Notes: generated by a model not told the origin, from the sequence alone. Positions 52,894 through 61,063 are shown, counted from the first letter of the stretch. The stretch: 64,000 nt of DNA from Lysobacter sp. cf310 (GCF_900114355.1 NZ_FOSS01000003.1:431215-495214); one strand, 5' to 3'. Numbers and translations: made by a program.

Positions 52894-53202
52894 TCACTTC
52901 CGCTTGTCGCCCGGGCCGCGGTAGGTGTTCTGGGTGAACACCCACATGCCCGAGTGGTGCTGCAGATTGCGCATGCGGAAGCGGAACTTCCAACGCAGGC
53001 TGAGCAAGCGGAAGATCATTTCGTCGCGTCGTGTCATTTGCCGCATCACGAAGATGACGAACGGCAACAACGCGATGCAGAACATGTTGACGTACATCGT
53101 CAACACGATGACCGCGCCCGCACCGATGGCGAAGGGGATGTAGGGCACCCCCAGAAACATCGCCGGCCGCGTGCAGCCGCGGAATAACACGTTCTTATGC
53201 AT
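52894..53202 (-). CDS. virB3: VirB3 inner-membrane protein
   Basis: A 102-residue protein. MHKNVLFRGCTRPAMFLGVP is the conserved VirB3 start, and one long hydrophobic hairpin (about 17-50, FAIGAGAVIVLTMYVNMFCI and ALLPFVIFVM) anchors it. The rest (RRDEMIFRLLSLRWKFRFRM) is basic and cytoplasmic, where VirB3 contacts VirB4. Its first eight bases overlap the end of virB2. Confidence 0.92.
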   Translation of the reverse strand: MHKNVLFRGCTRPAMFLGVPYIPFAIGAGAVIVLTMYVNMFCIALLPFVIFVMRQMTRRDEMIFRLLSLRWKFRFRMRNLQHHSGMWVFTQNTYRGPGDKRK

Positions 53203-53566
53203 AGGACGCGCTGAGGATGGTCAGCATCACGCCCGAACCGACGTCTTCCGGGATGATCATCTTGGCGATCTGAGCGGCCGCACCGATCACGAACGCGCCG
53301 ACCAGGATCGGCAGCATGTCCATGATGCGCTTGTTGGCGAACGCGATCTGATAGCCGCAATAGATCAGGGCCATGGTGACGACGGCGACGGAGGCGATGT
53401 TCAGGAGGCCGTTGATGTTGTTGATGAAGCCCTTCACGCGGCCCGTAGCGTCGGCGCCGCCGCCGCTCTGAGCGAACGCGATGTCCGGCACGAGCAGCAT
53501 GCCGACGAACAGGGCCGCCATGACGAAGGACGTGAAGATGGTCTTGAGGTGCGCGTTGGAGTTCAT
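53195..53566 (-). CDS. virB2: VirB2 major pilin
   Basis: A 123-residue pilin precursor with a long signal (FVMAALFVGMLLVPDIAFAQ) and two hydrophobic helices (IASVAVVTMALIYCGYQIAF and ILVGAFVIGAAAQIAKMIIP) around the loop NKRIMD. The mature product would be about 90 residues. As with VirB2/TrbC proteins, it polymerises into the pilus with lipid. The C-terminal extension (EDVGSGVMLTILSASYA) is longer than in conjugative pilins, as in the Xanthomonas-type systems. Overlaps virB3. Confidence 0.93.
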   Translation of the reverse strand: MNSNAHLKTIFTSFVMAALFVGMLLVPDIAFAQSGGGADATGRVKGFINNINGLLNIASVAVVTMALIYCGYQIAFANKRIMDMLPILVGAFVIGAAAQIAKMIIPEDVGSGVMLTILSASYA

Positions 53567-53639
53567 GGATAGATCCCTCTTTCGATTGACAACGATTTGA
53601 ATGGTGAAACTAGCTTCGGTTCAAACTACAAGCGGCACG

Positions 53640-54479
53640 CTAAAAAACGAATGCCTGATCCCCCTGGGATTGCTCCGTGGCGGGCGCGGGGGCACTCGCC
53701 ATGGGTTGCACTTTCACCGGCTGCGGCGCCTGCGCGGCGACCACCGCGCCCATCGCCGCGACCGGCGTAGGGGCGGCGGCCTGCGGGGCGAACGCGGCCG
53801 GGGCCGGATTCGCGGACGCGACCGGGATCTGAACGGGATTGGGCGCCATCGACATGGCCGGCGGGGCGGCCACGGCCATGGTCACGCGGCTGGTGACCTG
53901 GGCCGGCGCCGCGCCGGCCGCCGGCAGGCGCGTGGCGCCGCTCTGGCGGGTGTTGGCGAACAGCGGCATGCGGCTGACAGGCACCGAGCGGCGCGAGGGC
54001 TTGCTGATCACGGCGATGGCCTGGCCGTCGGACGCGGACGCGGGCTTGGCGCCCATCGAGGCGTAGACCTTCTGCACGTAGCCGTGGCGGTAGCCGGTGA
54101 CGAAGTTGCCGGAGTAGTAGCAGCTGAAGGACTTGCCCCAGTCGCCGCTGGAACGGCCGTAGCACTCGGCCAGGATCTTCGAGCCGGCCTGCAGGTTCGG
54201 GCAGGCCTCGAAGGCCTTTTCGTAGGAATCCAGGCCGTATTTCGCCAGGTTGTAGCGATTGACCTGGGCCAGGCCCAAGGAGAAGTTATAGCCCTTGCCT
54301 TCCAGCATGCGCACGGTGGCCAGCGCTTCGGGCAGGCTGCGCGGCTGGCGCACGAGGCGGCCGCCGACGACGCCGATGGCGTACGGATTGTAGGACGACT
54401 CAACGCGCACGACGTGGTGCATCACTTCGTGCGGAACCGCCAAACTGGGGCAGCTCATCAATTCGATACCGGGCAACAT
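53640..54479 (-). CDS. virB1: VirB1 lytic transglycosylase
   Basis: A 279-residue peptidoglycan-cutting protein that opens the wall for the T4SS. The SLT domain is residues 10-150: catalytic E27 (RVESSYNPYAIGVVGG), SLGLAQVNRYNLAKYGLDSY, and ILAECYGRS, YYSGNFVTGYRHGYVQKVYA. No N-terminal signal is visible from the start at 54479; it may be exported by a non-classical route or the start may be misjudged. The second half is a Pro/Ala/Val-rich tail. First gene after the 176-bp gap that carries a strong putative promoter. Confidence 0.9.
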   Translation of the reverse strand: MLPGIELMSCPSLAVPHEVMHHVVRVESSYNPYAIGVVGGRLVRQPRSLPEALATVRMLEGKGYNFSLGLAQVNRYNLAKYGLDSYEKAFEACPNLQAGSKILAECYGRSSGDWGKSFSCYYSGNFVTGYRHGYVQKVYASMGAKPASASDGQAIAVISKPSRRSVPVSRMPLFANTRQSGATRLPAAGAAPAQVTSRVTMAVAAPPAMSMAPNPVQIPVASANPAPAAFAPQAAAPTPVAAMGAVVAAQAPQPVKVQPMASAPAPATEQSQGDQAFVF

Positions 54480-54564
54480 CCGTATTTCCCCCTGTGCCGA
54501 CCTTGGCGTCGACCTAACAAAACCGTCCTATAAACAGCCTGTTATGCGCCTGATCGACACACTT

Positions 54565-54593
54565 ATCATTCATCTACAGACGAATGATGTCAA
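54565..54593 (-). promoter_or_regulatory. Putative promoter with 24-bp palindromic operator before virB1
   Basis: On the minus strand a perfect -35 box TTGACA (54593-54588) is 17 bases from AATGAT (54570-54565, four of six -10 matches). Between and over them runs the palindrome ATCATTCGTCTG/TAGATGAATGAT (10 of 12 symmetric positions, 54565-54588). Transcription would start near 54557 and leave a leader of about 78 nt before virB1. The 176-bp gap is locally AT-rich for this genome. A second, repressible transcript virB1-to-virD4 is proposed. Confidence 0.6.
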
Positions 54594-54655
54594 TAAGCGC
54601 TCCCCTACCCTGCCCCGGCAAGGTCGCGCCCCCAATAATGAGACAGACCTCGCGT

Positions 54656-55693
54656 TTACTCGCTGTGCGCACGTTCCGGGTTGAAATCGATACCCGTAAT
54701 GTGGCGCTGCCCGGCGTGGGCCTTGATGTGGACCACGATATCGATGGTCATCATCAATAGCCGCTTGATGACCGCGAACTCGAGGCCCGAACCCTCCGCC
54801 GAAGCCTTCACCATCAGCGCCAGCTGGTCCCAGGTCTGGGTCGTGCTGCCGGCGTGGCAGCTGGTGATCGACCCGGGGTGGCCGGAGGCGCAATTTCGGA
54901 TGAAGTAAAACGATTCGTCGCCGCGCAACTCCGCCAGGATGATCCGGTCCGGCTTCATGCGCAGACAAGCTTCCATGCAACTCTTTGCAGTGACGTTGCT
55001 GGTGCTTTGTCCACCTTTCGAATAGAGCAAGTGCACTACGTTCGGCTGCTGGATGAAAAGCTCGCGGGCGTCCTCGATGGTGACCAGGCGCTCGACGTCG
55101 GGGATATGCCCCACCAGCGACTTCATGAAGGTGGTCTTGCCGCTGCCGGTGGCGCCAGCGACGACGATGTTCTTCTTGTACTGGACGGCCTTCTTGAAGA
55201 ACTCGGAGTAGTTGCGCGAGGCGCGCAACTCCAGCAGTTCGCGGTCGTGGTCGCTCAGCACGTGCGTGCTTTCCAGGATCTGGGCGAAGAAGCCGTCGTC
55301 CTGGTACTGCTGCAGGGTCTTGTTGTGCTTGGACGGCAGGCGGATGGTGATCGAGACCTTGCCGGCGTCGCAGGCCGGCGGGATCACGAACTGCGCGCGC
55401 TGCCCGGTCGGGAAGGTCAACGAGACCACCGGGTCAGCATCGGTGATGCGCTGACCCGTGTTGCTCTCGTTGACCACCGCGGTGCAGAACTGACGCGCCC
55501 GATCGAAGGTCAGCGTCGGCACCTCGATCTTCTTCCAGCCCTCACGGGTTTCCAGGTACAGCTCGCCCGGCTTGTTGATGCAGATTTCGGTGACGTCGGG
55601 CGAGCTCATGAATTCGTGGATGCCCAGTACTTGGTACTGGTAATCCAGGAACCCGCTCGACACCGCTGCGATCGGCGAATCGTCCATACCCAT
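54656..55693 (-). CDS. virB11: VirB11 hexameric ATPase
   Basis: A 345-residue traffic ATPase of the VirB11/GspE family, a cytoplasmic hexamer that works with VirB4 and VirD4. N-terminal domain 1-160 (LGIHEFMSSPDVTEICINKP); Walker A GATGSGKTTFMKSLVGHIPD near residue 185; Asp box RLVTIEDAREL; Walker B/His box CLRMKPDRIILAELRGDESF and GHPGSITSCHAGST. Stops 176 bp before virB1, and virB10 ends 23 bp upstream. All catalytic motifs are intact. Confidence 0.97.
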   Translation of the reverse strand: MGMDDSPIAAVSSGFLDYQYQVLGIHEFMSSPDVTEICINKPGELYLETREGWKKIEVPTLTFDRARQFCTAVVNESNTGQRITDADPVVSLTFPTGQRAQFVIPPACDAGKVSITIRLPSKHNKTLQQYQDDGFFAQILESTHVLSDHDRELLELRASRNYSEFFKKAVQYKKNIVVAGATGSGKTTFMKSLVGHIPDVERLVTIEDARELFIQQPNVVHLLYSKGGQSTSNVTAKSCMEACLRMKPDRIILAELRGDESFYFIRNCASGHPGSITSCHAGSTTQTWDQLALMVKASAEGSGLEFAVIKRLLMMTIDIVVHIKAHAGQRHITGIDFNPERAHSE

Positions 55694-55716
55694 TCAGACC
55701 GTCTCCCCGTCCATCA

Positions 55717-56991
55717 TCAGCGGATGATGGACGAGAAGTCGACGTCCTTGGCCACGTAGACGTTGACCACGGTGCCCTGGTTGATCGTCACCGTCGGCGG
55801 ACGGTTCACGCTCTTGTCCAGGGCCTGGTTGGCCAGACGCTCGACCGAACGCGCGGTCACACTCTCGTAGGGGCTCTGCACCACCACGCCGCCGCCGCCG
55901 ATACCGCCGGTCACCGTATTGGTGGGCGGACCGTTCTCGGCCGCAGCGTACTTAAACGCGTCCGCGATCAAGCTGATCATCAGCGCCGAGGCGATGCGGC
56001 TGCCCCAATGCGCGTTGTAATCGCCCGGATGGCCGGCGCCGCCGAGGTTGTCCACGCCCGGGCTGGCCATGTTCACGTCGATGCCGGTCGGGGTGGTGAT
56101 GCGGTCCCAGATCACCGACACGCGCGGGCCGTTGATGTTGTCGTTCTGGTAGCGGCCGGAGATCTTGGAACCCTTGGGCAGCAGCAGGCGACGGCCGTTG
56201 ATCGAGTAGGTCGGCTCGGTGACGATGCAGGAGGTGAAGCCCGGCACGTCGGTGATGATGCGGGTCTCCATCACGCAGCGGATGTAGGTACCGCGCACCA
56301 GCAGGGTGTCGGGGTTGTAGATCGGCTTGGCGCTGGCCACGGCCGCCGCCTCGCGCTGCCCGCCCGGCTGCGGCATCTGGCCGTTCGCGTTGGGCACCAT
56401 CGCCATCATCTGCTTGGCGTACTCGTCCGGCGGCGTCATGCCGGCGGTCGCGGCCTGGCCGGGGGTCATGCCGCCCGCGCCGGCGCCGTCGGCGCTGTTC
56501 ATCATCCGGCGCTCCATCAGCGTCGGACCGCGCGGACCGGTGTCCTCGACCACCATCTGCGGCGCATCGTTCTGCTGCGGCGGCGGCATTTCCGGCGCCA
56601 GCGGCACCGGCGGCAGATCCGAGACCTGCTCCGGCGGCAGCGGCGGCGCCACATCCGAAGCGGCCTTGGGCAGCTCGGGAATGTTGACGACCTCTTCCTC
56701 GACCTTGGGCTTGTCGTCTTCGCTGGAGGTCGCGCGGGTGAACATCCATACCGCGGCGAACACCAGCAGCACCACGATGCCGGCCAGGAACAGCAGGGCC
56801 TTGCGGTTCAGCTTCTGGACGTCGCTGGATTTGAGCAGCGGCGCGCCCGCGTCCAGGTCGGGCGCCTGCTGGGCGTTCGACTGCTGGCCGTAGTACGGAT
56901 TGGCGCCGGTGTAGCCGTAGCTCTGCTGATCCTGCGGAGCGCCGGTGTTTTCGTCGGGCTGGCCCTGGTTGGGCGGCATGTGTTGGCTCAT
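55717..56991 (-). CDS. virB10: VirB10 core-complex protein
   Basis: A 424-residue protein spanning both membranes. The cytoplasmic N-terminus (1-64) is Gln/Asn/Pro-rich; the inner-membrane helix is KALLFLAGIVVLLVFAAVWM. The long Pro-rich periplasmic stretch (about 90-200) is followed by the TrbI/VirB10 beta-barrel domain from about 230 (DTLLVRGTYIRCVMETRIIT, SCIVTEPTYSINGRRLLLPK, VSVIWDRITTPTGIDVNMAS), with the helical antenna that crosses the outer membrane at ASALMISLIADAFKYA. ATGA overlap with virB9. Confidence 0.96.
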   Translation of the reverse strand: MSQHMPPNQGQPDENTGAPQDQQSYGYTGANPYYGQQSNAQQAPDLDAGAPLLKSSDVQKLNRKALLFLAGIVVLLVFAAVWMFTRATSSEDDKPKVEEEVVNIPELPKAASDVAPPLPPEQVSDLPPVPLAPEMPPPQQNDAPQMVVEDTGPRGPTLMERRMMNSADGAGAGGMTPGQAATAGMTPPDEYAKQMMAMVPNANGQMPQPGGQREAAAVASAKPIYNPDTLLVRGTYIRCVMETRIITDVPGFTSCIVTEPTYSINGRRLLLPKGSKISGRYQNDNINGPRVSVIWDRITTPTGIDVNMASPGVDNLGGAGHPGDYNAHWGSRIASALMISLIADAFKYAAAENGPPTNTVTGGIGGGGVVVQSPYESVTARSVERLANQALDKSVNRPPTVTINQGTVVNVYVAKDVDFSSIIR

Positions 56992-57767
56992 TTCTGCTTG
57001 TTCCTGCGCAGACCGACGACGTTCTTGCCGTGGCGGATGATCAAGTAGGGATAGGTGCCGTGGATGACGATGGTGTTGTCCTCGACCGTGGTGTTGACCA
57101 CGAAGTCCTCGCCGCTCTCACGTTCGCGCGCGAACACCGCCGGGAAGTTGCCGGTCGGCAGATCCTTCAGGCCACTCATCTTGACGTAGGTGAACTGGCC
57201 GTCGTCGTAGACGTTGACCGGGATCAGCCAGGCCTTCTTCTTGGCGCTGCGCGTCGAATACTGGTAATCGAAGTGATACAGCCGGTTCTTGTCGAGCGCG
57301 GTGCTGATCTCCGGCACCGGGGCCTCGGCCTCCTTGGCCTTGGCGGCGGCGAACTCGGTGTCCTTCGGATACACGAACTTGATCTTGTACTGCACGCCGG
57401 CCTGCTTGGCCTGCTCCAGCACGCGCCAGTCGGTAGCCACGACCTTGAGCTCCAGGATGTAGGAGTGGGTCGCGGTGCGGATCATCATGTTGGTGTCGAC
57501 GTCGACGTTCTTCGGCTTCAGGTAGAAGACGTTGTCGCGACGGCTCAGGTCCCAACCCGCGCTGAAGCCGGTGCTGTAATCGAGGATGACCTCGTTCGGG
57601 TCCAGCTCGACCTGCGTGGTGATGCCCAGACCGGTGCGCACCTGGTAGATGCGGGTGGGTTCGTATTCGTATTCCTGGACCACTTGGGCCGCAGCGGGTA
57701 GCGCCGAGCCGGCGAGCGCCAGGAGCAACAGGGCGGCGGCGAGGCGATGTTTACGCAGGCAATTCAT
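56988..57767 (-). CDS. virB9: VirB9 core-complex protein
   Basis: A 259-residue periplasmic protein. Signal LLLLALAGSALPAAAQ, then the N-terminal domain with ITTQVELDPNEVILDYSTGF, WDLSRRDNVFYLKPKNVDVD and TNMMIRTATHSYILELKVV, all typical of VirB9/CagX. The C-terminal domain (about 165-255) has VYDDGQFTYVKMSGLKDLP and VVNTTVEDNTIVIHGTYPYL; it binds VirB7. Overlaps virB8 and virB10 by four bases each. Confidence 0.96.
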   Translation of the reverse strand: MNCLRKHRLAAALLLLALAGSALPAAAQVVQEYEYEPTRIYQVRTGLGITTQVELDPNEVILDYSTGFSAGWDLSRRDNVFYLKPKNVDVDTNMMIRTATHSYILELKVVATDWRVLEQAKQAGVQYKIKFVYPKDTEFAAAKAKEAEAPVPEISTALDKNRLYHFDYQYSTRSAKKKAWLIPVNVYDDGQFTYVKMSGLKDLPTGNFPAVFARERESGEDFVVNTTVEDNTIVIHGTYPYLIIRHGKNVVGLRRNKQK

Positions 57768-58732
57768 CGGGTGCTGACTCCATTCGCATTACCGGTCGGT
57801 GCGGGTGCGGCCGGCGGCGTCGCCGGGTTGACGGTGTTGGGGGCGGGCGCGCCGGGTTGCGGCACGGTACCGGCGGGTGCCGGCATGCCAGGCTGCGGCG
57901 CGGCCGGAACCAGGTTGGGATCGACCGGCTGGCCGGGCACTGCGCCAGGCGCCGGAGCGGCCTGGGTCGGCACCGGGAATTCGCTGCCGGTGTTGACCGG
58001 CGGCGACGCGGCGTAGTCGTTGTCGACGCGATAGCCGGTGACCTGGAAGCCGAGCGGATTCAGGACGCGGTTGTTCTCGTCCATCTTCAGGTTCGACTTG
58101 TACAGGAACTCGATCGTCGCGATCTTGCTGTCCAGCGGTTCCGAGGAGCCGCTTTCCTTGTTGTACAGCGTGCGCTGGAAGCGCGCGGTCGCCGTCTTGG
58201 TCTTGTCGTCGATGTTCGACGCGCCGTGCAGCTGCATGCTGAGGATCTTCACGCGCACGGTCTTGGTCTTGCCGAACAGCGTGATCGGGTTGTTGCGATT
58301 GGTGCTGTCGTACAGCTGCTTGTAGCCGCTGGTGACCTGCGGGGTGCCCATCGCGAACACCGTGGACCAGTCGCGCTCGCCGATCTGCGAGAAGTCGTAG
58401 GACTCGCGCGCCATGATGAAGTGCGAGATGTTGCTCTTGTTGAGCGCCTCGCTGGCGGCGATGGTCGGGTTGGCGAAGTCCTCGCGCAGACGCGCGATGG
58501 TGACCGTGCCGGTGTAGGCGTCGGCCATCACCAGGTAAGGCACCTTTTCCTTGAGCGGCAGGAAGTAGAAATAGCCGCCGGCCAGGATCAGGGCCATCAG
58601 GATCGACGCCCACGCCACGATCCACGCGCGCTTTTCGCTGCGGCGCGCGATGTCGGCGACGGTGACTTCGTAGTTCACGGCCTTGGCGACCGCGTTCTCC
58701 ACTTGGGGAGTGACTGTTTTCTTTCCGAACAT
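57764..58732 (-). CDS. virB8: VirB8 inner-membrane assembly protein
   Basis: A 322-residue bitopic protein: cytoplasmic N-terminus (YEVTVADIARRSEKR), one helix (AWIVAWASILMALILAGGYF), and the NTF2-like periplasmic domain (about 65-235: PYLVMADAYTGTVTIARLRE, FIMARESYDFSQIGERDWST, VTGYRVDNDYAASP). The last 80 residues are Pro/Ala/Gly-rich, longer than in most VirB8. Nucleates assembly of the inner-membrane part. Confidence 0.95.
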   Translation of the reverse strand: MFGKKTVTPQVENAVAKAVNYEVTVADIARRSEKRAWIVAWASILMALILAGGYFYFLPLKEKVPYLVMADAYTGTVTIARLREDFANPTIAASEALNKSNISHFIMARESYDFSQIGERDWSTVFAMGTPQVTSGYKQLYDSTNRNNPITLFGKTKTVRVKILSMQLHGASNIDDKTKTATARFQRTLYNKESGSSEPLDSKIATIEFLYKSNLKMDENNRVLNPLGFQVTGYRVDNDYAASPPVNTGSEFPVPTQAAPAPGAVPGQPVDPNLVPAAPQPGMPAPAGTVPQPGAPAPNTVNPATPPAAPAPTGNANGVSTR

Positions 58733-58827
58733 CTAGGCTGCATCCAGTACGAGCATGGAAAGTGCGTCGCCTGCCGCGCGCGCGGGCCGACAGGCCACGA
58801 CCGCGCGCGACGACGACGTGCGCGCGT

Positions 58828-59325
58828 TTACGGCGCGACCCCGGCCACGTGCGTCGCCTCGGCCTGGGCGGCCTCGGACGACGGTGCGGTTTCGCCCGAC
58901 GTCGACGCCGAGCTGGCAGCGGGCGTCGCCGCGCGAACCACGATCTGGCCGTTCTCCACCGTCACCGACACGCCCTGAGCGGCGTAGGCCGAGCTCAGCT
59001 GGGCGACCGCGTCCTGGACGCTGGTGGTGTGGATCTGGGCCACGGCCTGATGCAGGGTGAAATCGGACGGATGCAGGTACGACAGCGGCATCTGCGAATC
59101 CTGCGACCAGCGCTCCAGCATCGTCTTCAACGTCCCGTCCATCGGCGACGGGTAGTAGACGTAGGTCTTTTGCAGCGGGATTTCGTCGGGAACCGCGGCG
59201 AAATGGTTGACCGGCTTCCAGCGACCGCCGAAATCCGGAGCCGGGCGCGACGCGCAGCCGACCAAAGCGACGGCCAACAGCGCCGCGACCCAAACACGAT
59301 GACTGGTTGCAGTAGAGATACTCAC
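58828..59325 (-). CDS. virB7: VirB7 lipoprotein with N0 domain
   Basis: A 165-residue lipoprotein of the outer-membrane core. The GTG start at 59325 is supported by GGGGAAAGC just upstream and gives the signal VWVAALLAVALVGC with lipid Cys about 22; the ORF continues 71 codons upstream without meaning. After the short VirB9-binding segment (FGGRWKPVNHFAAVP) comes a globular domain (about 55-130: GTLKTMLERWSQDSQMPLSY, LHQAVAQIHTTSVQDAVAQL, VSVTVENGQIVV). This is the N0 fold of secretins/TonB receptors, a hallmark of Xanthomonas-type VirB7. First gene of the cluster. Confidence 0.92.
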   Translation of the reverse strand: MSISTATSHRVWVAALLAVALVGCASRPAPDFGGRWKPVNHFAAVPDEIPLQKTYVYYPSPMDGTLKTMLERWSQDSQMPLSYLHPSDFTLHQAVAQIHTTSVQDAVAQLSSAYAAQGVSVTVENGQIVVRAATPAASSASTSGETAPSSEAAQAEATHVAGVAP

Positions 59326-59709
59326 GCTTTCCCCAATAGTCTTGAATTGACGCGCGCACCGATCGTTGACGGTGGCGGACGCGGCCGGCCTCGCCGGTGC
59401 GCTCGCGCCACCTTGGTCTAGATCAGTGAAATTGAGATGACCGGACGCAGCTCGGTCGGTATGCGGTTCCGGGCGCCGTCTCCCCGACGGCGCGGGCCGC
59501 GCGTGCTCTCGTCGCACCGGGCGACGACGATGTCGCATCCGATGAACGACAAGAGAAAATCGTTCTATCCATGAACTCCCCCCTTACAGCACGGCCACAT
59601 TGTTAACGAGCTCTATGCGACGCTCGTCACTGAAGGTTAGCCCGAACTTAAACCGATGAGCAATAGGCTCACGCAACTTAAGTGTGCATTTGTGTCGCGA
59701 CAGGGGCCG
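59326..59709. promoter_or_regulatory. Upstream region of the T4SS cluster
   Basis: 384 bp without a supported gene between virB7 and the ybdL stop. It should hold the main virB promoter on the minus strand. AACTTAA occurs twice in the same orientation, at 59645 and 59675, exactly 30 bp (about three helical turns) apart, a spacing typical of paired regulator sites. I did not find the GTAAA-N5-GTAAA CpxR box that controls the X. citri virB operon. Confidence 0.45.
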
Positions 59710-60858
59710 TTACAGGCCTCTTAGACGCTCGATCGCCGCATCCAAGGTCGTTTCGTTCTTGGCGAAACAGAGCCGGGCCAGGCGCTGATTGGCCGGCGCG
59801 GACTCGTAAAACGGCGACAATGGGATCGCGGTCACACCTTTTTCCATCGTCAGCCAGCGGCAGAACGCGACGTCGTCGAGATCGCTGATCGCCGAATAAT
59901 CGACCAGTTGGAAGTAGCCGCCGGCCACCGGCAGCGCCTGCAGACGCGTCTCGGATAGTTGCGCGCGAAACCGATCGCGCTTGGCCTCGTAGAAGGCGCC
60001 GAGCTGTTCGTAGTGCTCCGGCTCGGCCTCGATCATCTCGGCGAACGCCCACTGGGCCGGGGCGAAACTGCAGAAGCTGTTGTACTGGTGGACCTTGCGG
60101 AACTCGGCCGACAGCGCCGGCGGCGCGATGCAGTAGCCGATCTTCCAGCCGGTGCAGTGATAGGTCTTGCCGAAGCTGGAGACCACGAACGCGCGCTCGC
60201 GCAGTTCCGGATAGCGCAGCACCGACTCGTGGCGCACGCCGTCGAAGACGATGTGTTCGTAGACTTCGTCCGACAGCAGATAGATACCGGTCTGGCGCAG
60301 CAGCGCGCTCAAGTGGGCAATGTCGTCGGGCGTGAACATGGCGCCGGACGGATTGTGCGGCGAATTGATCATCAGCATGCGCGTCTTGGGCGTCACCGCC
60401 GCGCGCACCAGATCCCAGTCGACGGCGAAGCTGCGCGGGTCCAGCGGCACGTGCACCGCGCGGCCGCCGGCCAGATCGATCGAGGGTTCGTAGCTGTCGT
60501 AGCAGGGGTCGAGCACGATCACTTCCTCGCCCGGCCGGACCACGGCGTGGATGGCGTCGAAGATCGCCTCGCTGGCGCCGGAGACCACGGTGATCTCGCT
60601 GTCGGCGTCGGGGCGGTGGCCGTAGCAACGCTCGGTCTTGGCCGCGATCGCCTGGCGCAGGGCCGGGATGCCGGTCATCGGCGCGTACTGGTTCTTGCCC
60701 TCGCGCATCGCGCGCGTGAGCGCATCGACCAGACGCGCGGGCACCTCGAAGTCGGGGAAACCCTGCCCCAGGTTGACCGCGCCGTGCTCGGCGGCGAGCT
60801 GCGACATCACGGTGAAGATGGTCGTGCCGACCTTCGGCAGCTTGGTCTCGGGGCTCAT
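59710..60858 (-). CDS. ybdL: YbdL-type methionine/glutamine aminotransferase
   Basis: A 382-residue fold-type I PLP enzyme. Features: NLGQGFPDFEVPARLVDALT, NQYAPMTGIPALRQAIAAKT, EITVVSGASEAIFDAIHAVV, NSPHNPSGAMFTPDDIAHLS, DEVYEHIVFD (PLP pyridine Asp), and the Schiff-base Lys K231 in SSFGKTYHCTGWKIGY. The GQGFPDF and FGKTYHCTGWK segments are those of YbdL and kynurenine/glutamine transaminases. With YafV this makes the transaminase plus omega-amidase path that recycles alpha-keto-methylthiobutyrate to methionine. The start at 60858 begins MSPETKLPK. Confidence 0.9.
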   Translation of the reverse strand: MSPETKLPKVGTTIFTVMSQLAAEHGAVNLGQGFPDFEVPARLVDALTRAMREGKNQYAPMTGIPALRQAIAAKTERCYGHRPDADSEITVVSGASEAIFDAIHAVVRPGEEVIVLDPCYDSYEPSIDLAGGRAVHVPLDPRSFAVDWDLVRAAVTPKTRMLMINSPHNPSGAMFTPDDIAHLSALLRQTGIYLLSDEVYEHIVFDGVRHESVLRYPELRERAFVVSSFGKTYHCTGWKIGYCIAPPALSAEFRKVHQYNSFCSFAPAQWAFAEMIEAEPEHYEQLGAFYEAKRDRFRAQLSETRLQALPVAGGYFQLVDYSAISDLDDVAFCRWLTMEKGVTAIPLSPFYESAPANQRLARLCFAKNETTLDAAIERLRGL

Positions 60859-61063
60859 GGATCCGGAACGCGACTAGGGGGACGCAGAGTGTACGGAATC
60901 GTCGCGGCAACACATAAACGAGGCGGCATGACGATGCGGAACCGGCTCATGCGGCCCCGTCATGCCGAAGTCCGTAGGGGTTTTCTCTCAGCGCCCGCCC
61001 CGCCGCGCCACCGTCCGTCGGCCTGCGTTTGCGCACCGCTGCCGAGCGCACCAGACTGGCCGC

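Noticed and set aside
50266-53187. 973-codon open frame opposite virB4
   Set aside because: VirB4 motifs (Walker A/B) lie on the minus strand; the plus frame has only Val/Arg/His/Gln-rich noise.
38133-59325. Conjugative plasmid or ICE interpretation of the T4SS
   Set aside because: No relaxase, oriT, partition or integrase genes; XVIPCD effectors and immunity lipoproteins indicate a killing system.
59326-59709. CpxR box (GTAAA-N5-GTAAA) as in the X. citri virB promoter
   Set aside because: Read on both strands by eye and not found; only AACTTAA direct repeats were noted.
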